Notes under the pieces: generated by a model | Seen by the model: the letters and a program-made list of their open reading frames with translations, nothing else | The model's database searches: none | What the model was told of the DNA's origin: nothing | Made by a program: the position numbers and the translations under genes | Assembly: GCA_963790585.1 (NCBI GenBank) | Contig: CAWBOY010000001.1 | Coordinates: 124,001-188,000, forward strand | Length of the DNA stretch: 64,000 nucleotides | DNA from: CAWBOY01 sp963790585 | GTDB taxonomy: Bacteria > Planctomycetota > Planctomycetia > Gemmatales > Gemmataceae | Reading direction: 5' to 3' | In this document: positions 18,012-27,437 of the stretch, piece after piece | Position numbering within the stretch: position 1 is the stretch's first letter | Layout: the number at the start of each line of letters is the position of its first letter

Positions 18012-18230
18012 CCGAGCCTGAAGCGTAAGCGAAGGGCATTTTCTGGTAGACGCGGCATCTTGCCGCGTTGGAGGTTAATGACGCGGCATCTTGCCGCGTT
18101 GGAGGTTAATGACGCGGCATCTTGCCGCGTTGGAGGTTAATGACGCGGCATCTTGCCGCGTTGGAGGTTAATGACGCGGCAAGATGCCGCGTCTACCAGA
18201 AAATGCCCTTCGCTTACGCTTCAGGCTCGG
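18012..18230. repeat. 56-bp perfect inverted repeat around a 31-bp tandem array
   Basis: Arms 18012-18067 and 18175-18230 are perfect reverse complements. Between them lie three complete copies of a 31-bp unit (18068-18098, 18099-18129, 18130-18160) and a 14-bp partial copy. Each unit holds its own small palindrome around GCGGCATCTTGCCGC. It lies between two convergent genes, the VOC gene ending at 18008 and the alpha-2-macroglobulin gene ending at 18251, so it could act as a two-way terminator. Confidence 0.93.
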
Positions 18231-18250
18231 CAATACAAATCCCGCAACTC

Positions 18251-21200
18251 TCACTTTCTCTCTTCCACCACCAGCTCGATCGGCGGAGCGGTCCCTTTGT
18301 TGGCCGGTGTGTAATACTCATAGGCCACGGTCGCTGGTGTCTTCGCCTTGATGGGGTATTTCGGCTTGAGCGTGTACTCGAAGGTCAATACCTCATCAGG
18401 CTTCACGTCGCCGAGATAAAGTATCACCTGGCGTGAAGTGATGTTGAACTTGTTGACCTTCTTCGACGCCACCATTTCCGCGAAGTCGCCGGCTTCGACC
18501 GTAAAACCGGGAGGTATGCCGAGGTCAAGTATCACCATCGAGGTCGGCTCCTTGCCGTTGTATTTCAAGGTAGCCTTGGCCTTGAGCATATCCTTGGTGG
18601 ACAGCTTGGTGCGATCGTAATCGACGGCGACATTGAATTGGGGTTTGGCTTTCTCCTTGTTGCCCCATGATTCGTAATGGCGGCCGACGACTTGATACAT
18701 CAGGTTTGTCTCGCCCTTGACCTCCAATGTCACGTCATTGAGACCGGCCTGGAGGAATTCGGTCAGGTCGAACGATTGCATGATGTCGTCGTTTTTGTCA
18801 TTGATGACGCCGGTCTTGACGTCCTTGCCGTTGACCGCGACGGTGAAGGTTGCCTCACCCTTTTGACGAGCACCACCTGCCGCCTGGACCATCGCTTTGA
18901 GAGCGAGAATGGTCGCTTGCGTGCTGCCCCAGGTGCCATGCGGGTCTTTCGACTTCACGAGATACGTGAGAGACGAATTGACGCTATTGGTGAATTGGCC
19001 ATTTTTGAGCATGGCGAGCACGGCCATCGCCGTGGTCTCGACCGTGAGGCTGTCGCCTCGGGCATAGCTCAGCGATTGACCACCCGGTGCGGGGAACATG
19101 GTCGCCTTCCACTCGGCCCGTTCCACCTTCTTCTCGTCGAGCTTCTTCAGCACGAGGACACAGGTTGCATGGGTGCTGTCGTCTTTGGGATCCCAGCAAG
19201 CCAAGGCGTTGGCCGCGAGGGCGAGAATATAGGCGCTATCGGCCTTGGGAGCCTCGGTGCGAATATACTCGATTGCCTTCTTGATGCGTGGATCCTTCTT
19301 GCCGCCTTCGGGATCGCTTTCGAGCAATGCCCAGGTGACATAGCTTGTCAGGAGCAGCTTGGGATCGCCCATTCGTTCGATCGATTCGCTGTGAGTGGCG
19401 CCGATTTTGGACCAGGTGCCATCTGCTCCCTGTTGTTTGAAGAGCCAGGCGCGAGTCCGGTCGATGACGCCGTGATCGATCGTCATGACGCGGTCCATGT
19501 CGGTGAATTCATGGAGGCCATAGGCGCTGAGCCAAATCAAAGGCTCATTTTGCTCCTGGCCCCACCAATCGAAACCTCCAGTTTTGTGTTCAAAGGTCAG
19601 GAGGCGCTGATAGCCGGCGTTGAGGTATGTCTCCGCCTGGAGGAGAATAGCGGGCGAGGCCATCTTGGTTTTCTTGATGTAGTCTACCACCAGGATATTG
19701 GGGTAGGCCGACGACGAGGTTTGCTCGAAACAACCACCAGGCATACGCAAGATACCTTCGCTCCCCTCCAAGATTTGACTAAAGACCCCCGGATAGAGTT
19801 TGACCAGGAGCTTGGTGGCGTCGTCCTTGGGCAGAGTCAATGTGTGGGCGACTTTGTCTTTGATTCGATCGGTGAAGACCTGTTCCACCTTACGGCCATC
19901 GGGTACGACCTCCATTTCGCGTTGGACGGCGTCGGACAGTTTATCGCCGCGAGCCTCGATCGACACAGGAAAGCGGCCGACGCGGAGGGCCTTGAGATTG
20001 AACGACACGGCCTTGATCTCGCCGGCTTTGAGGTCCACGGTCCGTGTGAAGCCCTGGCCATCGATCAGCTCAAACCAATCGGCTTTCTTGAGTTCCAGCG
20101 TCACCTTCTGGTCCGATTTGAGATAGTTGTAGACCGCAACAGGAAAGTTCACCTGATCGTTGCGCGTCAGGAAGACGGGCATATCCGGCTCGACAAAGAA
20201 ATCCTGAAAAACGCGCAGTGGCAGCGTCGTTCCTCCCAAGAGGCCGCCGCGCGTCGAGGCGGATGCTGTCAGGCGCCAGGTCGTGATCGAATCGGCGAAG
20301 TGGACCGGCATAACGGCGATGCCCTTGTCGTCGGTGATGAGCGATGGCTGCCAGAGCATCGTCTCCGGGAAATAATCGCGCACTCGCGTCGGCGCGACGC
20401 CGCCCGATTGGCCTGTCGACTTATCTTCCTTGGACCGTTCCTCCTTGTCCTTGGACAACGGATCGATCATTCCTTTAGCAGCCTTGAATGCGGGAGCCGC
20501 GGCGGGAGCAGGTGCAAAGCCTCCCCTTCCTCCACCGCCGAAACCGCCGGCGCCTTGGGGCTGCATGGCAAAATTCATGGCTCCGTCGCGCAACATCATG
20601 CCACGCATCTGACCTTGTTCCTGCATAAGCCAGGTATTCGCGGTGCGCGTCGTGGCTATCGTGCCATTGGCATACCAATTCCCAAATTGGTTCCAGTCAT
20701 TGGGATTGGCAATGCGTATGTCGTCGTCCGTACCGAACCTGCCGTCCGGTCCCGCCGAAATGATTTCATGGAAATCAAGCTGGGTCCAACCGGTGGTATT
20801 GGCTCGCTTCTTCTCGTAGGTCATAAGCGAGAGAGGATTTCCCCAGGCATCGGTTCGCCACTCGTCGCCGAGGCCATTGTGCTTGGCGACGTCGATCAGG
20901 ATCGACGGAGGGAAGGTCCACTTGCCGGCCTTGAGGAAAGTGGCTTGTTTCTCATTCGCATAATTGACGAACGACCAGGTCATTTGTTGAATGCGACGTT
21001 GTGTCATGACCCGAGCCAAATCGGCGGGTGTGAACTGCTTATCCGCCTGTGTGAGTCGCTCAAGTGTGATCGGCGCGCCGACAGGATCGATGAGCATATC
21101 CTTGCCCCAGCCGTAGATCTTGCTAACTGTCTCCAGCAGGTCCGGCGCGAACTTCCACTTCTTCTCCGCTTTGTCGAATGTAATGGCGTTACCCTTCATG

Positions 21201-23658
21201 GCGAACGCCTGTTGGTATATGGCGGAGCGAATTTGATGGAGTGTTGCCTCCATTTTGAGCTGACGCTCGGCTGCGGGATTGACCTCCCAGCGCGCCGCTG
21301 GCTTCGGCTTGATCGCCGTCAATAACACCTGCGCAATCTGTTGCTTCTCGGGGGTCAGCGTGTCGCGGACGATCAGCGAATCGATTGGCTCAGCCGGCTT
21401 GTAAAGGGCTTGGGCCTGAGGCTTGAGTAGCTCCTCCTGGAGGGTGAAGAAGACTTTCTCCAGACCGGGTTGCATATCCTGTAGGGCATAGACAGCCTCA
21501 TCGACGATCAAGACGCCAAGTGCGGCGGGTGTACTTTTGCCTTTGCCGTCGGTTACCTGGAACGTGATTTTCCCTTCCTGCCCAGGACGGTACTCCGCTC
21601 CATCCGCTTTGACTTCGATCTTGAGATCACTCGGAGGTTGGACGTAGACGACCCGGCTATCGCGGATGATCTCCCCGCTCGACAACAGTTGGTAGGCATG
21701 GACTTCGAGCGTGCCGAAAACGCTGGCCGGCAGGTCGAGCTTGTGGGCCGCCCTTCCGTCCTTGACGTTGAGCCATTTCGTCAACATCGTTTGGCCACCA
21801 CGGACGACGTCGAGATAGACGGTTGCCATGCCGGCGGAGCTATGAATATCGATATTCATCGGCTCGCCGCCCTTGTAGACGGCCTTATCGAGACGCAGCA
21901 TGACATTCTCGCCCATCGGCTCCGTGCCGAGCGCTACCGTGAGGGCGGCCTTGGCCCCATTCGCATCTCTGGCTTCGACCGAAACGTCCAGAAAATGCCC
22001 CTGAGACCAGATTTGTTGCACCACGCCGCCGAACATCTCGATCTGCCGCATGGCGCCATTGTTCGCCCTGAGCTGCTCCGTCTTGGGAGTAAGGCGAAAT
22101 TCGGCCAGGCCGGAGACGTTGGTTTTCACCGTCGCCATCGGTTCGCCTTCGCCTTTTTGGCCCAGCCAAAGCTTGACGTCACAGGATGCCGGACTGCCGT
22201 CGGGGTAGATCGTCGCCGCGAAGATGCGATTCTCCATGCCCGGAACGATGCGTCCACCTTCCGGAATCAGGCTCACCTTGACCGGCTGATCGCTCACAGG
22301 GAAGGTCTTGGAGATCGCCTCCGTATGATCGGCGGAGTCGGTCAACTTGGCTTCCAGGCGAACGATCGCGTCGCCCTTGGCCAGCGGCACGCCGACGAAG
22401 TAATCGGGCAGCTTGATTTCAAAGGTGGCGTTGCCGTCGGCATCGGTCTTGCCTTCCCAGGTCTGGAATTCCTTGAAGGCGACATCAAAGGTTTGAGCTG
22501 TCACCTTGATCTTGGAATTCGCCACCGGCTTGCCGAAGACATATTCGCCACGGAAGGTTCCCTTGATTGTTTCTTTGGGCAGATAAAACGCCTTATCCGC
22601 GCTCAGCGACGATTTGAACTTCGGCAGCACATAAGGCTTCACCGTGACCGTCTTGTCCGCCGTGTAATCGGCGAGGATAGCCCGGATGCGATAGTCGCCG
22701 TTGTTGACTTCGCTGGCCAACTGGAAGTCGGCGGAGGCGATGCCGTATTCGGATGTCTTCAGCTCTTTCTTGAAGACCTTGTTCCCCTTGGCGTCTTCAA
22801 CCTCGAAGGTCAACGCCGCGTTGCCGGCCGGCGTCAGATCGTTCGATTGCAAAGCCAACGCGGCAGGTGAATCATTTGCCCCGGCTGATAGAGCGGCTTG
22901 TCGCTGACCAGCATGACGCGCGGGGCCGACTTGATTTTGATGAGCTTTTCCAACGTCTCCGAGCCGAGGTCGGATTTCGTGGCGACCACAAGGCGATACG
23001 ATCCCGGCTTCAACGCCGGAACCTTGAACTGCACGTCGGCCACGCCGTCGGCGCCGACCTTGCCTGTATACAACTCGATCGACTCGCTCGATTGCTTGTC
23101 CGGATACTGCAACTGAATCGTCACCGCCGCACCTGGCAACGGCACATTCTCAGTCAAACTGCGGACGGCATGAACCTCGCACCGCAGCGAGCCCAACGAG
23201 TTGCTGAAATACTCCTGCCCTGCCGACAAAGCGGTCTCATGGGCCTTGACCAACAAGACTTTGTTGAGCGGCACGGTGAATTCATCCTTATCAAGCTTGC
23301 AATGAAGCGAAAGTTTATCCGTCTTGTTAACGGGCGCGGCAAACTCGAACCGCTGTCCGGTTTTCGTCTCGCTGGCCTTGAGCAGCCGCTCTTCGACCGC
23401 GACGACCTTGCCCGCATCATCGAGAATCTCGACCTGCAGTTTCGTCTCCTTGGCCGTCAGCTTCGGCACACTGACCGTGAGCACCAGCTTCTCCGTGGTC
23501 TGATACGCCGCCGTCGAAGCGGCGTTGATCCCCGCATCCGCCTGGCTCGTGCCGACCGGCGAAAAGAGGAGCAAGCCAGCCAGAATCCCAAGCAGCCCAG
23601 TCGCTAAACCGAGCGAAAGCCGGGAGAAATACCATTTTGCCGGATGAATCGTAGCCAT
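18251..23658 (-). CDS. Secreted alpha-2-macroglobulin family protein, frame-broken
   Basis: A very large secreted protein (about 1800 residues). The ATG at 23658 (GGGGG site upstream) gives an inner-membrane leader, FSRLSLGLATGLLGILAGLLLF. The N-terminal MG domains end near PGQMIHL at about 22865, where the frame moves by one base; the second frame then runs ALQSNDLTPAGNAALTFEV to 18251. The thioester motif is GCFEQ (in PGGCFEQTSSSAYPN), the mark of bacterial A2M proteins that trap proteases. A TED-type helical region follows and a receptor-binding-like C-terminus. A Gly/Pro/Ala-rich low-complexity insert lies around the middle. The role in protease defence is inferred from the family. Confidence 0.88.
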
Positions 23659-23835
23659 ATCAACCCCCAGTGATGCAGCGAACCTGATCGGGCCAAATCC
23701 CTGCGCGAGCGGGACGTCATCCTTACAGACGAGATAGAGGTGAGAAAAGTTGGGCTCGGACTCACGAGCTTGCTTCGGGTCGGCAGCCGCCCGAGGCGAC
23801 GAATTGGCATGAGGCATAACACCGTTCTAGGTGGC

Positions 23836-23950
23836 GTCGAGACTAAATTTACGGGTGGCACAGACATTCCTGTCTGTGCGGGAACCGACGAATGTGCCTT
23901 TTGCTGCACAGACAGGAATGTCTGTGCCACCCGTCAATTTAGTCTCGACG
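23836..23950. repeat. Long inverted repeat, about 44-bp arms
   Basis: Left arm about 23836-23879 and right arm about 23904-23950 are near-perfect reverse complements (GTCGAGACTAAATT outermost, then GGGTGGCACAGACATTCC), with a loop of about 25 nt. Inside each arm the GCACAGACAGGAATGTCTGTGC-type sequence forms a further palindrome of its own. Confidence 0.85.
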
Positions 23951-23966
23951 GCGCACTAGCCCCCTA

Positions 23967-23982
23967 TGTTCCGCGCGGAACA
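23967..23982. promoter_or_regulatory. 16-bp perfect palindrome TGTTCCGCGCGGAACA, parS-like
   Basis: The same 16-mer recurs at 38261-38276. It differs from the parS consensus TGTTTCACGTGAAACA at four symmetric positions. Binding by ParB or another dimeric regulator is inferred. Confidence 0.4.
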
Positions 23983-23989
23983 TTGCGTG

Positions 23990-24035
23990 CCGACCGTCGC
24001 GCCAAAAATGCGCATTGCCTTGGCGCGACGGTCGG
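23990..24035. repeat. 16-bp-stem inverted repeat
   Basis: CCGACCGTCGCGCCAA at 23990-24005 and its complement at 24020-24035, with a 14-nt loop. A further half copy lies near 24080. Confidence 0.8.
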
Positions 24036-24184
24036 TGAACACAACTACTTGACGGCGTTGATCTTGCGCTACGGCTCGGACCGTCGCGCCAACAATCGCG
24101 TGTGGTACCCCCTTGGCGCCGGGGCCGTTTGAAAACGGCCAAAATGAGAGTGAAGTGCGTTGGTAGAAAAGCTGGTATGTTGGC

Positions 24185-24257
24185 GAGCCGGGAGCGTTAG
24201 CTCCCGGAGAAAATCTGAGCGAGTGTAATGCCCTCCGGGAGCTGACGCTCCCGGCTC
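24185..24257 (+). repeat. 73-bp dispersed palindromic repeat, copy A
   Basis: Begins GAGCCGGGAGCG and ends with its complement, with an asymmetric centre that includes GAGCGAGTGTAATGCCC. Copies B and C are at 28857-28929 and 42887-42959. Here it is nested in a longer inverted repeat whose outer arms (from 24162 and to 24280) add GGTAGAAAAGCTGGTATG. Confidence 0.9.
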
Positions 24258-24373
24258 GCCAACATACCAGCTTTTCTACCGAGCACGAGTGAGACGAAAG
24301 TTGTGGCGGCTTCTGCCAGAACTCGATTTTATGCGCGGTATCGTTTCAGAACTTTCTAAAGGCGAGCACTGCT

Positions 24374-24946
24374 TCATCGGCGCTTAGGATGCGAAAAGGC
24401 CCCGGCCACCAGGTATGCGACACAGGTGGCTACCACCACTCCGAAGACTGAGCCCAAAATTAAGAGCATAGCCATCGTAGGTTGATTCGACGCATCTCCT
24501 CGACTAGCGACGAAATTTACGCTTGCGATCGTAAAGGAAGAACAAGCCGCAACAAAGGTGATAATGAAACTAAGGATCGTCAGGAGAACGATGCCCACAA
24601 TAGCGCACCCTCCCATCTCCTTTTCGATCTCGGGCGGTTTTGTCACCGGCTCCGGCTTGGGAGTTGTTTGAATCGCTCCACCAAACGTGGCCAAGCATCG
24701 AGCGCAGCAGGTGGCCGTGGGTGTGTTCTCATGGCCACAAGATGGGCAGCTCTTTGTGGCTTTCGTGATGTCTGTGCTTTGATGGTGTGCCGGTTCGTTG
24801 GCGTGAATCGTGAGGTTTGGCGTCGGCGCTGTTTGGATCGCTCCACCAAAAGGAGTGAGACAATGCGAGCAAGAGACGGCCGCGGGTGGGTTATCCTTGC
24901 CACAGGACGGGCAGACTTTTGGGCCTGGGTTAGTCTCTGAAGTCAA
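24374..24946 (-). CDS. Double zinc-ribbon membrane protein, paralogue 1
   Basis: A 190-residue protein with two zinc ribbons: CPSCGKDNPPAAVSCSHC at about residues 12-29 and CPSCGHENTPTATCCARC at about 67-84, both CxxC...CxxC. Two transmembrane helices follow (about 113-136 and 155-180). The start is TTG at 24946 behind an AAGGGAAC site. It is a tandem duplicate of the gene at 25047-25652; more than 200 bp of the middle is identical, showing recent duplication or gene conversion. Function unknown; a metal- or nucleic-acid-binding membrane role is possible. Confidence 0.75.
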   Translation of the reverse strand: MTSETNPGPKVCPSCGKDNPPAAVSCSHCLTPFGGAIQTAPTPNLTIHANEPAHHQSTDITKATKSCPSCGHENTPTATCCARCLATFGGAIQTTPKPEPVTKPPEIEKEMGGCAIVGIVLLTILSFIITFVAACSSFTIASVNFVASRGDASNQPTMAMLLILGSVFGVVVATCVAYLVAGAFSHPKRR

Positions 24947-25046
24947 GGAATCGTTCCCTTCGCGCCAAACGGCATGTTTTATAGACCCGCCAAACTCTCA
25001 ATTTATGGGCTATCCGAATCAGAACTTTCTAAAGGCGCATGGTGCT

Positions 25047-25652
25047 TCATCGGCGATTATGGTGCGAAAAGGCTCTAACCACCAAGTATGCGACAAAGGT
25101 GGCGGCCAGCAATCCCACGACCCATCCCATAATGAAGAGCATGTCCGCCATACCCTCCTTTGACGGATTGTGACTTAGGCCAAAACTTAGGCTTGTGAAC
25201 GCGAAGGGAGCACATGCCGCGAAAAAGGTGATAATGAAACTAAAGAAGGTCAGGAAAATAATGCCCAGAACGGCGCAGCCACTCATTTCCTTTTCGACCA
25301 CCGGCCGTTTTGTCACCGGCTCCGGCTTGGGAGTTGTTTGAATCGCTCCACCAAACGTGGCCAAGCATCGAGCGCAGCAGGTGGCCGTGGGTGTGTTCTC
25401 ATGGCCACAAGATGGGCAGCTCTTTGTGGCTTTCGTGATGTCTGTGCTTTGATGGTGTGCCGGTTCGTTGGCGTGAATCGTGAGGTTTGGCGTCGGCGCT
25501 GTTTGGATCGCTCCGCCAAACGGGGTGAGGCAATGCGAGCAAGAGATGGCCGCAGGTGGGTTGTCCTTGTCGCAGGACGGGCAAACCTTTGGTTCTGGGT
25601 TAGTCTCCGTAGTCAAGGAATGGTTCCCTTCTGGCCTAACGGGCATTGTCAC
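25047..25652 (-). CDS. Double zinc-ribbon membrane protein, paralogue 2
   Basis: A 201-residue paralogue of the preceding gene with the same two zinc ribbons (CPSCDKDNPPAAISCSHC and CPSCGHENTPTATCCARC) and two transmembrane helices, which have diverged much more than the ribbons. The 5' end is uncertain: starts at GTG 25652, ATG 25646 or a TTG aligned with the start of the paralogue are all possible, and the TTG keeps the same AAGGGAAC site. The 3' flanks of the two genes also match, so the duplicated unit is about 670 bp. Confidence 0.75.
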   Translation of the reverse strand: MTMPVRPEGNHSLTTETNPEPKVCPSCDKDNPPAAISCSHCLTPFGGAIQTAPTPNLTIHANEPAHHQSTDITKATKSCPSCGHENTPTATCCARCLATFGGAIQTTPKPEPVTKRPVVEKEMSGCAVLGIIFLTFFSFIITFFAACAPFAFTSLSFGLSHNPSKEGMADMLFIMGWVVGLLAATFVAYLVVRAFSHHNRR

Positions 25653-26182
25653 GATGCCCAGTTCTCAACCGTTACTCCGTAGCCGTGGCCGGGGTCGGTA
25701 CTCCGACCTCGGCGTGAACCTGGCGACTCCAGAGAACCGGGGTCGGAGTCCGATCCCTATACGCATCAAGTTAAGGAATCGAGCCTGTTTTTCGCCCCGG
25801 CAGGGGCGAAGGGCTGTAGCCACGGGTGGAGCGAAGCCCGCCGACAGGCGGGCGTAGCGCAACCCGTGGTAGAGATCGCGAGTATAATTCTTGCCCCGTG
25901 AGGGGCAACGGAATCCGTGGCCCCTCACGGGGCGAAGTACAACGTACTCTACACATTACCACGGGTTGCGCTCCGCTCCACCCGTGGCTACAATCCTTCG
26001 CCCCTGCCGGGGCGAAAAACGCCAACACGAAGCTTGATCCGATGCCTTTGGATCGCGCATCGCACCCTGGGAAGGCGGACTGGGTGCAATACCTCTCTCT
26101 CACGGTACGCTATCCGCGCATCGCCGCAAACATGATTTTGCACCTTTTTTGTCTTTATTTTATGAGCCTATTTTCATCAATT
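25653..26182. other. Intergenic repeat region
   Basis: No gene was seen. It contains a short relative of the 48-bp tandem repeat found at 40992 (around 25681-25760, with GAGAACCGGGGTCGG) and a large nested palindrome (25787-26020). Confidence 0.75.
25787..26020. repeat. Composite nested palindrome, about 234 bp
   Basis: The outer ends match as TTTTTCGCCCCGGCAGGGGC and its complement. Inside come GTAGCCACGGGTGGAGCG, then GCGCAACCCGTGGTA, with their complements in reverse order on the far side, and the middle holds two more palindromes built on CCCCGTGAGGGG. The block could fold into one long interrupted cruciform. Confidence 0.88.
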
Positions 26183-26704
26183 TCAAAAAAGCAGATCGCA
26201 ACCATTCAATGCACTTGATTGAGCTGCCAATTTCTCTATCGCATCACGATCTAGTCGGCAAAGTCTCGCCGTCTCGCTGATCCTCGCTCCTTGCCGCCGA
26301 TAGAACTCCAGCCCGCGTTGATTCCACGTCCCTGCCGACCATTCAACGCGGCCACAATTGGTTTCCAAAGCGAGCCGAGCTAAATATTTTAGTAGTTCCT
26401 TGCCAATTCCTTGGCTTCGCATCGCTTCATCCACATAGAGATCATCAAGCCAAATACTCGGGCGAGCGAGGAAGGTCGAGTATGTGCGAAAGTAAGACGC
26501 GAAGCCCACCTCACGACCTTCTACCTCAACAAATACGACCGACGCCATCGGCTGGTCTGAGAAGAGAGTCTGCCTTAGTTTCTCCGCCGTCGCTTCGACC
26601 GCCTCCGGGCAACCGTCGAAGGCCGCCTTCTTGGCAATGAAGTTGAGAATCAGGGGGATGTCCTTAGCGGTGGCTTTACGAATATGGATCGATGGTGGAG
26701 GCAT
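26183..26704 (-). CDS. GNAT-family N-acetyltransferase
   Basis: A 173-residue single GNAT domain. Visible are IRKATAKDIPLILNFI at the start, FVEVEGREVGFASYF (beta-4 region), and the acetyl-CoA-binding loop RSQGIGKELLKYLARLA (R/Q-x-x-G-x-G/A). WLDDLYVDEAMR precedes it, and a C-terminal WNQRGLEFYRRQGA motif follows. These features match the spermidine/spermine- or diamine-type small GNATs, but the substrate cannot be set. It lies 28 bp downstream of the Uma2 gene on the same strand. Confidence 0.88.
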   Translation of the reverse strand: MPPPSIHIRKATAKDIPLILNFIAKKAAFDGCPEAVEATAEKLRQTLFSDQPMASVVFVEVEGREVGFASYFRTYSTFLARPSIWLDDLYVDEAMRSQGIGKELLKYLARLALETNCGRVEWSAGTWNQRGLEFYRRQGARISETARLCRLDRDAIEKLAAQSSALNGCDLLF

Positions 26705-26732
26705 TGGTAGATATCACTCAGAGGGGGGATGT

Positions 26733-27338
26733 TCAGGTCGTCGGCTGGATAACTAGATTTAGCCCAGGCAACATTCGCGTTGTATAGATCTCACCATAAG
26801 AAACCGTGATCGGCCGTTGCCAATTGCTGCCACGGCGGCGATAGACGAGCAGTGAGGGTGGATTTGCCTCTTCGCGCGTGTCATAAATCCAGTATTCCTT
26901 AATCGAAAGTACTCGCAAATACAACTCGACGTTACGTACGAGATCCTTGTCGGGATCGTCTTCGGAGACAACCTCAACGACGAGTATGGGGTTAACGTCG
27001 CGCCAATTGACGGCTCCAAGCTTTTGACCTCGCGGAAAATCCTGATAGACAGCCAAATCCGGCTCAGGTCGGGTTGGCTGAAAACTATCGGGCAGAAAAA
27101 TTCGCGCCTTCGTTGAAATGAGATTAATGACCTCCGGATGGGCGCGCGAATACGCCAAGAGAACTTCATGAATCCATATCAGAATCAACTCATGCGGCAA
27201 ATTCGGCAGGGGCGACACGTAGAGCCTCCCATCAATGATCTCGTAACGATACCCCTCCTCCACCGGGCTGGTCTCGAATTCCTCCAAAGACAGCAGTTTG
27301 CCATGATCCGCGGGCCCTAGCATGGTTGCGGTCGCCAT
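26733..27338 (-). CDS. Uma2-family (DUF820) restriction-endonuclease-like protein
   Basis: A 201-residue PD-(D/E)xK fold protein. Uma2 marks are YRYEIIDGRLYVSPLP near residue 30, RPEPDLAVYQD near 92, the active-site strand ILVVEVVSEDDPDKDLVRN near 117, and YLRVLSIKEYWIYD. These proteins are very abundant in planctomycetes and cyanobacteria and their biological role is unclear; nuclease activity is inferred from the fold. Intact and full length. Confidence 0.9.
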   Translation of the reverse strand: MATATMLGPADHGKLLSLEEFETSPVEEGYRYEIIDGRLYVSPLPNLPHELILIWIHEVLLAYSRAHPEVINLISTKARIFLPDSFQPTRPEPDLAVYQDFPRGQKLGAVNWRDVNPILVVEVVSEDDPDKDLVRNVELYLRVLSIKEYWIYDTREEANPPSLLVYRRRGSNWQRPITVSYGEIYTTRMLPGLNLVIQPTT

Positions 27339-27437
27339 CGTACACTCCTTCGCGTCCGAGTCTTGGGGCGGTTTACGCCATGATTATATAGGATAACGTC
27401 CGAGTCCTGATCCTCCTCTCCCGTGGAGACCGCCATC

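Larger units (their letters stand above)
23659..24373. other. Intergenic region filled with palindromes
   Basis: No gene was found in these 715 bp. In order it holds a long imperfect inverted repeat (23836-23950), a parS-like 16-mer (23967-23982), a 16-bp-stem inverted repeat (23990-24035), a small hairpin (24123-24140) and a long inverted repeat whose core is a 73-bp repeat (24162-24280). Confidence 0.8.

Noticed and set aside
18068..18174. Possible CRISPR array
   Set aside because: Units are directly adjacent with no unique spacers and no cas gene nearby.
19800..20126. Shorter ORFs inside the alpha-2-macroglobulin gene
   Set aside because: Shadow frames of the long coding sequence.
18677..21325. 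882-codon plus-strand ORF
   Set aside because: Lies antisense to the alpha-2-macroglobulin gene, has no family features and is a product of the high GC content.
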